From assembly GCA_949299115.1 (NCBI GenBank), contig CASFZH010000023.1, forward strand, positions 1-34,588: a stretch of DNA of 34,588 nt, written 5' to 3'. This DNA is from an uncultured Helicobacter sp. GTDB taxonomy: Bacteria > Campylobacterota > Campylobacteria > Campylobacterales > Helicobacteraceae. A program made the translations under genes and the position numbers. Below the pieces are notes generated by a model, which worked only from the letters and a program-made list of their open reading frames with translations, was not told where the DNA came from and ran no database searches. Below are positions 25,099-33,049 of the stretch, one piece after another (within the stretch, counting starts at the first letter, position 1; each line of letters opens with the position of its first letter).

Positions 25099-26211
25099 TT
25101 GTTATTTGGTTCACGTATCACAACACACTTTGACTATATCCTAATCTTTCTCATTTTGCCCCTCATTATCACAAGTTCATTTTTACTAAATGAAACCTCC
25201 CAAACACTCTTAATACGTCAAACAAGTTATGTTTTTCTTGGTATCTTTATTTTTCTGTTTGTTTTTTTCATTCCCTTTCGTTATCTTTACAAAAGTGTTA
25301 CTATATTTTATATCGTCTGCATTCTATTGCTTTTAGCGGTGGAATTTATTGGCACTACAAAGCTCGGAGCAAAGAGATGGATTGATATTGGCAATTTTTC
25401 GTTACAGCCAAGTGAACCTGTCAAAATTGCAATTGTTTTATTTCTGGCTCATTATATAACGAAAAATCCGCCACCTAAAGAAGGATATGGATGGCTTGAG
25501 TTTCTCAAAATTAGTAGCTTTATTTTACTGCCATTTATTTTGATTCTCATTGAGCCAGATTTAGGAAGTGCTATTATCGTTTTGGTAATGGGCTACGGCA
25601 TGCTTTTTATTATAGGTGTTCATAAAAAAATATGGATTACTTGTATCATAAGCACCCTGTTGTTTTCTCCTATTGTTTTTAAATTTGTTTTAAAACCATA
25701 TCAAGTTGATAGAATCATGAAACTCGTTAATGGAGACACAAGCACACAAGTTCAACAAAGCTTAATTGCAGTTGGTAGTGGTGGATTCAGTGGGAAATCT
25801 TATAACGAAGCGACACAAGCTAATCTAAAATTTTTGCCAGTTGCTACAAGTGATTTTATTTTTGCTCATTTTGCAGAGAGATTTGGATTTATTGGTTCTT
25901 GTGTGTTGATTGTATTATATGTGTTTATTATTTTACATTTGCTCTCATTTTGTTTTTTAGATTCACAGGATTATTTTTTAAAAGTAATTGCAAGTTGCTT
26001 GGCTATGCTTTTTTTTGTGTATGCAAGTGTTAATATTGCTATGACTATTGAGCTTGCTCCAGTTGTAGGTATCCCATTGCCATTATTAAGTTATGGTGGT
26101 AGCAGCTTTATAACATTTATTATTTTGATTGCTATGTTTGAAAACGCCACTACATTTCGCTTTAGTTTTACAGAAAATAAAACTTTTTTTAACAAGCTTT
26201 CTAAACTTTAA
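25099..26211 (+). CDS. rodA: Rod-shape glycosyltransferase RodA (SEDS family)
   Basis: Integral membrane peptidoglycan polymerase of the elongation machinery, working with a class B penicillin-binding protein and MreB. The 370-residue product has about ten hydrophobic segments and the SEDS signatures: AKRWIDIGNFSLQPSEPVKI, LILIEPDLGSAIIVLVMG, VGSGGFSGKSY, LKFLPVATSDFIFAHFAERFG with the catalytic-loop Asp, and the C-terminal VGIPLPLLSYGGSSF. KRWIDIG and SDFIFA favour RodA over FtsW. The start is TTG 25099, with AAGG eight bases upstream; the ATG seven bases earlier is in another frame. Confidence 0.93.
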   Translation: MLFGSRITTHFDYILIFLILPLIITSSFLLNETSQTLLIRQTSYVFLGIFIFLFVFFIPFRYLYKSVTIFYIVCILLLLAVEFIGTTKLGAKRWIDIGNFSLQPSEPVKIAIVLFLAHYITKNPPPKEGYGWLEFLKISSFILLPFILILIEPDLGSAIIVLVMGYGMLFIIGVHKKIWITCIISTLLFSPIVFKFVLKPYQVDRIMKLVNGDTSTQVQQSLIAVGSGGFSGKSYNEATQANLKFLPVATSDFIFAHFAERFGFIGSCVLIVLYVFIILHLLSFCFLDSQDYFLKVIASCLAMLFFVYASVNIAMTIELAPVVGIPLPLLSYGGSSFITFIILIAMFENATTFRFSFTENKTFFNKLSKL

Positions 26212-26352
26212 TTGTGCAATATCGCAAATATTATATACTTAGTTACAATTCCACTTTAGATTCTAAGATTCTAAAAGGCACAGCTCTAAGAATCTAAAAT
26301 GCCACAAGAATCGTAACATTTAAGATATTTCGCTATCACTTTACACACAACA

Positions 26353-26377
26353 AAGATTCTTTCTTCTCAAGAATCTT
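26353..26377 (+). terminator. Hairpin downstream of rodA
   Basis: AAGATTCTT (26353-26361) pairs exactly with AAGAATCTT (26369-26377) around seven bases. Flanking CAACA and TGTTG can extend the stem after an internal loop. No U tract follows directly. Confidence 0.4.
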
Positions 26378-26554
26378 AAGAATTGTTGTAAACTTGAGAC
26401 AACTTATCTTAAGATTTTTTGAATCATTATATTGTATGCTTGAATTATGGCACATTACTCTTATTACTTGTGAAATTAATGCGATAAGAATCTGATAAAT
26501 TGTTGGACAATATAAACATGGAAATCCAAAAATCCAACATTATAATAAGACTTT

Positions 26555-26563
26555 TGGTAAAAT
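26555..26563 (+). promoter_or_regulatory. Extended -10 promoter of metX
   Basis: TGGTAAAAT, about 50 bases before the metX ATG. A second candidate, TATAAT at 26541-26546, lies just upstream. Confidence 0.45.
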
Positions 26564-26613
26564 AATAAGTATTTACACAAAAAATATTATGTTGAGCAAT
26601 ATGAAGGAATTAT

Positions 26614-27810
26614 ATGTACACACAATCTCATAATTCACATGGCAATGACATGACGAATATTAAGCTACACACCATAATGCAGAATACAGAATACAATGAT
26701 GCACTTTGTATGAGAACACACAAGATGACCTTTACAAGCCCTCTTTATCTTACCTCTGGTAGAATCTTAGAGCCATATGAAATCATATATGAAACCTATG
26801 GTAATCTCAATAATGACAAAAGCAATGCTGTTCTTGTTATGCACGCATTAACAGGAAGTCATCATTGTGCTGGAAAATATAAAAATGATAAAAAAAATGG
26901 TTGGTGGGATAATATGGTGGGGCAACATAAGCCTATTGATACTGATAAATATTTTGTGATTTGTTCTAGTGTAATTGGTAGTCCGTATGGGTCTACTTCA
27001 CCTATAAGTCCTATTTATGGTGCTTTTGGCAATAATGATTATTATAGATTCAAATTTCCACTTATTACCATTCAAGATATGGTAAAAGCTATTAAAATCC
27101 TGCTTAATGCTCTTGGTATTATGCGTCTCCATGCTATAATCGGTGGATCAATGGGGGGTATGCAAACATTAAGTTTTGCTATCCTCTATCCAAAAAGTGC
27201 TAAAATGTATATTCCCATTGCCATGAGCTATGCAAGCAACCCTCAAATCATTGCTATCAATAAAATCATGAGTGAAATTATTAGACTTGATTCTGCATTT
27301 AAAAATGGTAAATATGAAATTACTGCAAATAACTTTCAATTTAAAGGTTTAGAAATAGCTCGTATGCTTGGCTTTATGCAATATCTCTCATTAGATACAA
27401 TGCAAAGAAAATTTGGGCGTAACTATGTTAGCAATGAATCTCTTTTTGATATGTCTGGTCGTTTTGAAATTGAAAGATATTTGGATTATAACGGAGCAAA
27501 TTTTACTAAATCTTTCGACCCACTTTGTTACTTATACCTCATTCGTGCTCTAAGCGTGTATGATGCAGCATTTGGATTTGATAATTTAAAATCTGCACTT
27601 AGCATGATTCAGTCTCCATTACATCTCATTGGCTTTCTCGGGGATAATATGTTCCCCATTAATGAAATGCAATATATTAAAAAATGTATGGATACACTCA
27701 ATAAAATCTGTACTTTTAAAGCTGTAGATAGTAATTATGGGCATGACGCATTTTTAGTAGAAATTGAAAAATATGGGGATTATGTGCAATTTCTCTTAGA
27801 TAACACATAA
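26614..27810 (+). CDS. metX: Homoserine O-acetyltransferase (MetX)
   Basis: Acylates homoserine with acetyl-CoA, activating it for methionine synthesis by direct sulfhydrylation. The 398-residue alpha/beta hydrolase has the MetX signatures VMHALTGSHHCAG, the oxyanion and nucleophile elbow GGSMGGMQ (Ser179), YIPIAMSYASNPQ, and the catalytic Asp344 (LGDNMFP) and His377 (NYGHDAFL). The ATG has AAGGA six bases upstream. Some MetX-like proteins use succinyl-CoA, which the sequence alone cannot settle. A MetF-like gene lies about 1.1 kb downstream on the other strand. Confidence 0.94.
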   Translation: MYTQSHNSHGNDMTNIKLHTIMQNTEYNDALCMRTHKMTFTSPLYLTSGRILEPYEIIYETYGNLNNDKSNAVLVMHALTGSHHCAGKYKNDKKNGWWDNMVGQHKPIDTDKYFVICSSVIGSPYGSTSPISPIYGAFGNNDYYRFKFPLITIQDMVKAIKILLNALGIMRLHAIIGGSMGGMQTLSFAILYPKSAKMYIPIAMSYASNPQIIAINKIMSEIIRLDSAFKNGKYEITANNFQFKGLEIARMLGFMQYLSLDTMQRKFGRNYVSNESLFDMSGRFEIERYLDYNGANFTKSFDPLCYLYLIRALSVYDAAFGFDNLKSALSMIQSPLHLIGFLGDNMFPINEMQYIKKCMDTLNKICTFKAVDSNYGHDAFLVEIEKYGDYVQFLLDNT

Positions 27811-28898
27811 TATATGAGTTTCTATCAGTAGCACATATTTTCAGAAATGTATTGCATAGCCTAAATTGTAGTTACTTCTATCAATCAATGCCATACAATA
27901 CAATATCCCTATCTCACAATAAGAACATTGTTATTGCCTCACATAAGTTAATCATATATCCTTAGCAGGATATACATGTCAGATAATTTTTTGTGTCATA
28001 TCTTATGTTTAGACGGATATTTATGTTATTTCAATATATTTATTACCTTTTCAATCCCATTTCACGATAAACCAGTATATAAATTACATTTTTTATGATA
28101 CCTTATTAAGCCAACAAGAATAATAGCAACTATATTCATAAATATACAAAGTCCTTAAGGCATATAAAATTTTAATTCCAAGATGTTATCGAATGTATTT
28201 CCACAATTGATATTACAAAATCTTGCAAAATATTAAAAATCATGAAAATCCGACATTATCTCTTACACTTTATTTTTTACATAAATATCACATTGCAGTA
28301 TACAGACATTATATATAAAAACAAAAATCATTCAGCATAACAAAAGTTTACTATTGTGATTGATTTGAATATCTATCCACATCACCGTATCATTATTGTT
28401 TTTCCAGACTAGAATAAGAATAACAGTAAATTAATGTTCGGTCTTATACCTGCATACAGTAACTCTAAAGATAAAATTTTTAGTTGTCTGTTTAACTAAA
28501 TAATGTAAATAATGCAATAATGGCAATTCGCAGCTTGAATATAAAGTCCTATAAATTGATATGTTATTAAACAATATCAATAGAATTTATAAGAAAAATA
28601 ATTGAATTTTCATCTTTTTTAGAAAAATAAAATATAAATAGCAATTATTACAAGATAATATATTGTCCCAATCAAATTGTTAAACCGCACAAAATACACA
28701 GGATTCTTGGCATTCAAATTGTAGCAATATAATTACATTTATCTAGTTATACAGGGCGATTAGTTCTTATAGTATGTATACGGAATAATATCGAAACGAC
28801 ATTGATTTGAATAGATATTAAAATTTTTGTTATTGTTAGATTCCGCTACCTACCCACGATATATCAGACATGAGTTGTATCATAATTTTTACACTATA
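27811..28898. other. Long non-coding stretch between metX and the metF-like gene
   Basis: About 1,090 bases, the longest gene-free stretch here, between two converging genes. Both strands are stop-rich. I see small hairpins (TATATCC/GGATATA at 27955-27974; ATTGATAT with ATATCAAT at 28555-28581) and a 13-base direct repeat, ATTGATTTGAATA (28359 and 28801). No known RNA gene or decayed reading frame was recognised. Confidence 0.5.
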
Positions 28899-29873
28899 CT
28901 AAATACTATCAAGTATTTTTCGTGCATAAAGAGTATTATTGTTGTTCATAAAATGGATCTTAGGATAATTGCTATACATTTTCATAAATAAATTGATGCT
29001 TTTCTCCATGCCCTTTTGTCTTTCGTATTCAACCCCCTTTACCTTAGCTTTTTCTAGCTCCTCAATCCACTCTGTTGGAATAAAAACACCGGGTAATTTG
29101 TCATGTAAAAATACGGCACTTTTATAGCGTGTAACAGGAAAAAAGCCTTGCATTAATACACACTGCATATGGTATTTTTCATTATATTCACAAAGCCACT
29201 CACGTAGCATATTTGTTATAGATATATCATAAATGGGTTGTGTAAATAATGCCAGAGCACCTGCTCGTATCTTTGATTCCATTTTATTTTTTAATATATC
29301 AAAATTCTTTGCATACGAGTTGATAACGCTAAACCCGTATAACGTTCTAAGAGGGCTATTAAGGACATTGGCATGCAAATCTCTTCCATTGTTTAAACAA
29401 GCTAATAATTCCAAGATTTTGACACTATTACCTTCAAACACAGCTTTAGCATGAGGTTGATCGCCCAACCTTATAGGATCCCCACTTAATGCTAAAAACA
29501 TACGAATATCAAATTCATTTAATCCCATAATTTCACCACTTAATGCGATAGAATTACGGTCTCTCATACTAATTGTGCAAATAAAAGGTTTTTTCAATAT
29601 GGATTGCAACTTTATGCTCACTAATCCCGCATTTTGTTTCAATATAGCAAGTGGCGAATCTGTGCAAACGAACGCATCAATGCAATTATGCTGTTTAGGC
29701 ATGACATGTAATTGTGCCTTGCAAACTTTATCAATAAGGTTTATAACACTCCCGCTTTTCTCTGGACAAAGCTCATAGGTAATGCATTTATCTGAAAGAA
29801 GTATTTGCATAAATTCTTCAACAAGAATAGAATCAGAACTTGGAAAAACCGGAATGTTTCTTTGTTTATCCAT
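28899..29873 (-). CDS. Methylenetetrahydrofolate reductase family protein (MetF-like)
   Basis: Probable flavin-dependent reductase of the MetF family, which makes 5-methyltetrahydrofolate for the last step of methionine synthesis. The 324-residue product follows the family's TIM-barrel pattern: an early YELCPEKSG in place of the usual (F)E-x-PP, AFVCTDSPLA, then KPFICTISMRDRNSIALSGEIMGL (folate/FAD region), FLALSGDPIRLGDQPHAKAVFE and a later FTQPIYD. FTQ-P and GDP-x-x-x-GD are strong family markers. It is divergent enough from E. coli MetF that substrate is not certain. The ATG follows GAGG by five bases, and an exact extended -10 promoter stands in front. With metX on the other side of the gap, a role in methionine supply is likely. 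Confidence 0.8.
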   Translation of the reverse strand: MDKQRNIPVFPSSDSILVEEFMQILLSDKCITYELCPEKSGSVINLIDKVCKAQLHVMPKQHNCIDAFVCTDSPLAILKQNAGLVSIKLQSILKKPFICTISMRDRNSIALSGEIMGLNEFDIRMFLALSGDPIRLGDQPHAKAVFEGNSVKILELLACLNNGRDLHANVLNSPLRTLYGFSVINSYAKNFDILKNKMESKIRAGALALFTQPIYDISITNMLREWLCEYNEKYHMQCVLMQGFFPVTRYKSAVFLHDKLPGVFIPTEWIEELEKAKVKGVEYERQKGMEKSINLFMKMYSNYPKIHFMNNNNTLYARKILDSI

Positions 29874-30227
29874 ATAATCCTCAAATTATCTAAAATATTG
29901 TAAAGATTATAGCATAAAAATTAGAATATGATATGTGTTTATTGATTTTTGTAATTCTCGTCTTATAATTGCTTCTTATATTAGAAAACAATCACGATAA
30001 TTGATTTAAGAAAATAGATATAAATGTATCATTAAATAAGAAGTAGACACACAAAATTGCTTTTCAAGACTATATTTATTATAGTTTCATAAAATACAGT
30101 TTTTAATTATTTCTACTTCTAACTATCTAGTTTGATTTTATAATAAAAATTGCTAAAGTATATCTTTCTATGTTTTATTCGACAGTGCTTGTAATACATG
30201 ATTTAAGGATTGAGAGAATATGTACAA
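29874..30227. other. Intergenic region, tRNA-Pro to the metF-like gene
   Basis: About 350 bases without a gene. It contains the metF-like promoter at 29906-29914 and AT-rich sequence downstream of the tRNA. No other signal was seen. Confidence 0.55.
29906..29914 (-). promoter_or_regulatory. Extended -10 promoter of the metF-like gene
   Basis: On the minus strand TGCTATAAT, an exact extended -10 element about 32 bases before the ATG. Confidence 0.65.
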
Positions 30228-30304
30228 TGGTCGGAGCAGCGGGATTCAAACCCACGACCTCACCCACCCCAAGGGTGTGCGCTATCAGGCTGCGCTATGC
30301 TCCG
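30228..30304 (-). tRNA. tRNA-Pro (anticodon GGG)
   Basis: The 77 bases fold as a complete cloverleaf on the minus strand: acceptor stem CGGAGCA/TGCTCCG with an encoded CCA end, D arm GCGC/GCGC with AGCCTGATA, anticodon stem CACCC/GGGTG with loop TTGGGGT (bases 34-36 GGG), and T arm GTGGG-TTTGAAT-CCCGC. It lies in the non-coding interval downstream of ftsY on the same strand. Confidence 0.97.
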
Positions 30305-30324
30305 TTGATTAACTACTTAGTGAG

Positions 30325-30364
30325 TGGATATTTTATCATATAATTATTAATGATAAAATATCCA
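30325..30364. repeat. Perfect 15-bp inverted repeat between ftsY and tRNA-Pro
   Basis: TGGATATTTTATCAT (30325-30339) is exactly complementary to 30350-30364 across a ten-base loop. It lies 79 bases after the ftsY stop codon and 20 bases before the tRNA 5' end. It could terminate ftsY or be a processing site, but there is no U tract. Confidence 0.85.
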
Positions 30365-30442
30365 TCGTATCTGCTTATCAAACTTAATATATTGTGTAGT
30401 TATCACATATCACAAAAACACAAAAATAGCAAATGACAATGA

Positions 30443-31312
30443 TTATTCAAAGATAGAATCTAAAAGCCCATCAATAAAATCTTTTTCACTAAACTCTATT
30501 AATTCATCTTCTTTTTCTCCTGTACCCAAAAACAAAATGGGCAATTTAAATTCATAAATAATACTAAGAATAGCTCCACCTTTGCTTGTCCCGTCCATTT
30601 TAGTAACAATGACACCATCAAGCCCCAATGATTCATGAAATATCCGTGCTTGTTCTATACTCGCACTGCCTTGTGTGCCATCTAAAATAAGAATCTTATG
30701 AAATGGCTTTTCAGCCAAAGCCTTAGAACAAGTTTTTGAAATTTTAATCAACTCATTTTTAAGATTCGTTTGATTTGGCAATCTCCCAGCAGTATCGATA
30801 ATCGCATAATCCATTTTGCGACTTTTTGCAGCATTAATGGTATCAAATGCTAAAGCACTTGGGTCATGGGCATGTTGTGTTGTAACAATAGCAACACCAA
30901 TTTTCTCACTCCATAATTGCAATTGTTCAATGGCAGCGGCACGAAAAGTATCTCCTGCACCTAAAATCACTTTTTTTTCCATTGACTTGAAACGTTTGGC
31001 AAGTTTTGCAATGGTAGTCGTTTTTCCAGCACCATTCACACCAAAAATAAGATAGACAATGGGAGATTCTGTAATTTCTTGAAATTTTACCTTATCATAA
31101 TAACTCTCTCCACGAAAAAATCTTTCAATTCCCACACGCAATTCGTCTCTACCAATGACATTCCCTAAATTACTAAGTAACCGCTCAATAATCTCATAAT
31201 GAATATCAGATTCTATAAGAATCTCTTCAAGTATTTCTTTATTAATTTTCTTTTGCTTGCTCCCTAATAATCTTGCAATATTTTCAGAAGTCTTTTTAAA
31301 AAAAGTAAACAT
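30443..31312 (-). CDS. ftsY: Signal recognition particle receptor FtsY
   Basis: SRP-family GTPase that docks ribosome-SRP complexes at the inner membrane. The 289-residue protein has the short N domain (about 1-80) without the acidic A domain of E. coli, then the G domain: [15 protein letters not shown] (P loop), [12 protein letters not shown] (insertion box), [21 protein letters not shown], and the closing [15 protein letters not shown] choose ATG 31312, six bases after GAGGAG; the ATG two codons earlier directly abuts that site. It starts 37 bases after the thioredoxin-fold lipoprotein gene and is probably in the same operon. Confidence 0.95.
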   Translation of the reverse strand: MFTFFKKTSENIARLLGSKQKKINKEILEEILIESDIHYEIIERLLSNLGNVIGRDELRVGIERFFRGESYYDKVKFQEITESPIVYLIFGVNGAGKTTTIAKLAKRFKSMEKKVILGAGDTFRAAAIEQLQLWSEKIGVAIVTTQHAHDPSALAFDTINAAKSRKMDYAIIDTAGRLPNQTNLKNELIKISKTCSKALAEKPFHKILILDGTQGSASIEQARIFHESLGLDGVIVTKMDGTSKGGAILSIIYEFKLPILFLGTGEKEDELIEFSEKDFIDGLLDSIFE

Positions 31313-31349
31313 TGACATCTCCTCATTTATTTTACATATTTCATATTTT

Positions 31350-32024
31350 TTATGATTTTTTATTATCTATTGTCATAGAATCTTGTTTATTATGTTTAAA
31401 GTTTTGCTTATTCTTTTCCATGTTATATATAATTTCTCCAATGTCTATTTCAAAAACTTCTTCTAATATTGGACCCTCATAGCTGCGAACTATTTTATTA
31501 TTATTATCAACAAGTAAAAAAAATGGTGCAGTAAAATCTTGAATCTCAATATTCAAACTACGTTTGAGATAATCAACAAATAATGGAAATGTATCATTGG
31601 TCGCAATTAATTTGTGAAATGTATCTGACACAATCAGAAAATCTTGATACATCTTCATTTGTATTTCTTTTTCACTCAAAACAATAATTTGTAATTGTGT
31701 TATTTGTGAAGAAAGACGATTGATATGTGTTAAAACAGGCAGGCATAAAGTGCATTCATGTGGAAAAATAGCAATAATCTTAATATATCCACGTTGCAAT
31801 GTATTATTATGATTCGCCTTATCATACATTAAAAGTTCTATATCGCCTTTATTTTTTTGCAACATAAATTCAAAGAAAGATTGTGATACCTCATCTTTAA
31901 AAAAATAGCCCTCTTGTTGCGATGTATCACTGGATTTTTCTTTCGTATTATTGGAATCACAACCATAAACAAATACTAATACAATAAGAAAAACCATACA
32001 GTATAGTGTATTTTTTATAACCAT
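31350..32024 (-). CDS. Thioredoxin-fold (TlpA-like) lipoprotein
   Basis: Probable periplasmic lipoprotein with a thioredoxin fold, 224 residues. Signal peptide (about 4-21) with lipobox VYGC (Cys22), a disordered Ser/Lys-rich linker, then a domain beginning near 75: the strand [23 protein letters not shown] carries a Cys-Thr-Leu-Cys redox pair in the CxxC place, [11 protein letters not shown] follows, and the cis-Pro region appears as [21 protein letters not shown]. This pattern fits a TlpA/ResA-like thiol-disulfide protein. Two residues (TL) between the Cys are unusual for known reductases, so its direction of action is unclear. Lies before ftsY, with TATAAT at 32087-32092 (minus) as a likely promoter. 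Confidence 0.75.
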   Translation of the reverse strand: MVIKNTLYCMVFLIVLVFVYGCDSNNTKEKSSDTSQQEGYFFKDEVSQSFFEFMLQKNKGDIELLMYDKANHNNTLQRGYIKIIAIFPHECTLCLPVLTHINRLSSQITQLQIIVLSEKEIQMKMYQDFLIVSDTFHKLIATNDTFPLFVDYLKRSLNIEIQDFTAPFFLLVDNNNKIVRSYEGPILEEVFEIDIGEIIYNMEKNKQNFKHNKQDSMTIDNKKS

Positions 32025-32086
32025 ATATATCCTTAGGCTTTTAGTTTAAATTACTATATTAAACATCCCCAACTCTTAAGTGTGAT

Positions 32087-32092
32087 ATTATA
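32087..32092 (-). promoter_or_regulatory. -10 box of the lipoprotein-ftsY operon
   Basis: TATAAT on the minus strand, 62 bases before the lipoprotein ATG. Confidence 0.4.
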
Positions 32093-32199
32093 ACCAAAAT
32101 TCATTAAAAATTATTGCTGTCAAATAACACATATACCCGAGTAACTCCCTATTTCATGTTAATCGAATAATCATAGATAGCAAAATTACATTTTTTCAA

Positions 32200-32205
32200 T
32201 ATAAT
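32200..32205 (+). promoter_or_regulatory. -10 box of the 231-residue secreted protein gene
   Basis: TATAAT 29 bases before the ATG at 32235, with a TAAGGA ribosome binding site between. Confidence 0.5.
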
Positions 32206-32234
32206 TATCATTCATCATTTTGTAAGGAATAAGC

Positions 32235-32930
32235 ATGATACGCAATGCTATATTTTTATTACACACACTCTCTCTATTACAGAGTATTATGACGTTTTTG
32301 TATGCCGACACTTATAAGAATCACTCATGTATACAACACAATCAAACTCAACAAGATTATCAGAAAATGCAGGGCTATCAGAAAATGATAGAAAAGCGAG
32401 AAAAATTTTTTATAGAATCTCTTGTACAGCCCTACGATTCATCAAAAGTGCGAGTAGACATAACAAGTAAACTTCATTATATTGATTTTTGTTCATATCC
32501 TCCGGATAGAAGTCTACCATATGGTTCTTTGAAAAACGGACGATTTCATGGCACAAAAGTCAATGATTTACCTTTTACATGCAACCAAAGTAGTGGAGCA
32601 AGAAAAATTTTTATCAAAGATTCTACCCTATCACAAGCATATGGTATTGTTAGATTCCATTATCCTCAACTTACATTCCTAATACAAAACCTACCTTCGC
32701 AAACCTGCACAATAGACCTTGATTCCCAAAAACAAGAAGCAACACATTATATTTGGGAACGATATAACAATAATAAGCAAAATTATGAGGTATTTTTTGA
32801 TACGTTTATCCAGAACGCAGACCGCTTATGGGTAATTCACAATCAGAACACACAAAAAAGTATCCTCATTTTTCATGCAAAAGGCAAAGATACAGAAGTG
32901 ATTATACAATACATTGGAATAAGAAGTTAA
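32235..32930 (+). CDS. Secreted protein of unknown function
   Basis: I do not recognise this 231-residue protein. It begins with a signal peptide (hydrophobic about 5-22; cleavage likely after FLYA), then a Gln/Lys-rich helical stretch (about 28-58, with two near repeats YQKMQGYQKMIEK), and a soluble domain with Cys at 87, 111 and 158 plus Cys32 in the linker. The later part (IRFHYPQLTFLIQN-like strands, YEVFFDTFIQNADRLWVIHN, SILIFHAKGKDTEVIIQYIG) looks like beta-rich sequence. A good ribosome binding site (TAAGGA) and a -10 box support it. It is transcribed towards the chemoreceptor gene, 119 bases downstream, which has its own promoter. Confidence 0.75.
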   Translation: MIRNAIFLLHTLSLLQSIMTFLYADTYKNHSCIQHNQTQQDYQKMQGYQKMIEKREKFFIESLVQPYDSSKVRVDITSKLHYIDFCSYPPDRSLPYGSLKNGRFHGTKVNDLPFTCNQSSGARKIFIKDSTLSQAYGIVRFHYPQLTFLIQNLPSQTCTIDLDSQKQEATHYIWERYNNNKQNYEVFFDTFIQNADRLWVIHNQNTQKSILIFHAKGKDTEVIIQYIGIRS

Positions 32931-33001
32931 TACCTAAAAACTTTCAAGACAGCATGCTTTTAACTTAAATTTTTAAATAATTAATAAATATTCCGTAATT
33001 C

Positions 33002-33009
33002 TTTTTTTT
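33002..33009 (+). repeat. T8 tract abutting the chemoreceptor -10 box
   Basis: Eight T directly upstream of TGGTAGAAT; the last T is part of that extended -10 element. A change in length would alter the promoter spacing. Confidence 0.7.
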
Positions 33010-33017
33010 GGTAGAAT
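33009..33017 (+). promoter_or_regulatory. Extended -10 promoter of the chemoreceptor gene
   Basis: TGGTAGAAT, 33 bases before the ATG, with AGGA seven bases ahead of the start codon. Confidence 0.5.
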
Positions 33018-33049
33018 GCTTTTACTTAAATTTAAGTTAGGATAATGTT

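Larger units (their letters stand above)
26212..26613. other. Structured intergenic region, rodA to metX
   Basis: About 400 bases without a gene. Between 26255 and 26410 it is filled with copies of AGATTCT and AGAATCT in both orientations that can pair in alternative ways; one pair forms a perfect 9-bp hairpin (26353-26377). The metX promoter is at 26555. Confidence 0.55.

Noticed and set aside
26212..26613. A SAM riboswitch upstream of metX
   Set aside because: The region has hairpins but none of the conserved core of the SAM riboswitch classes that I could identify.
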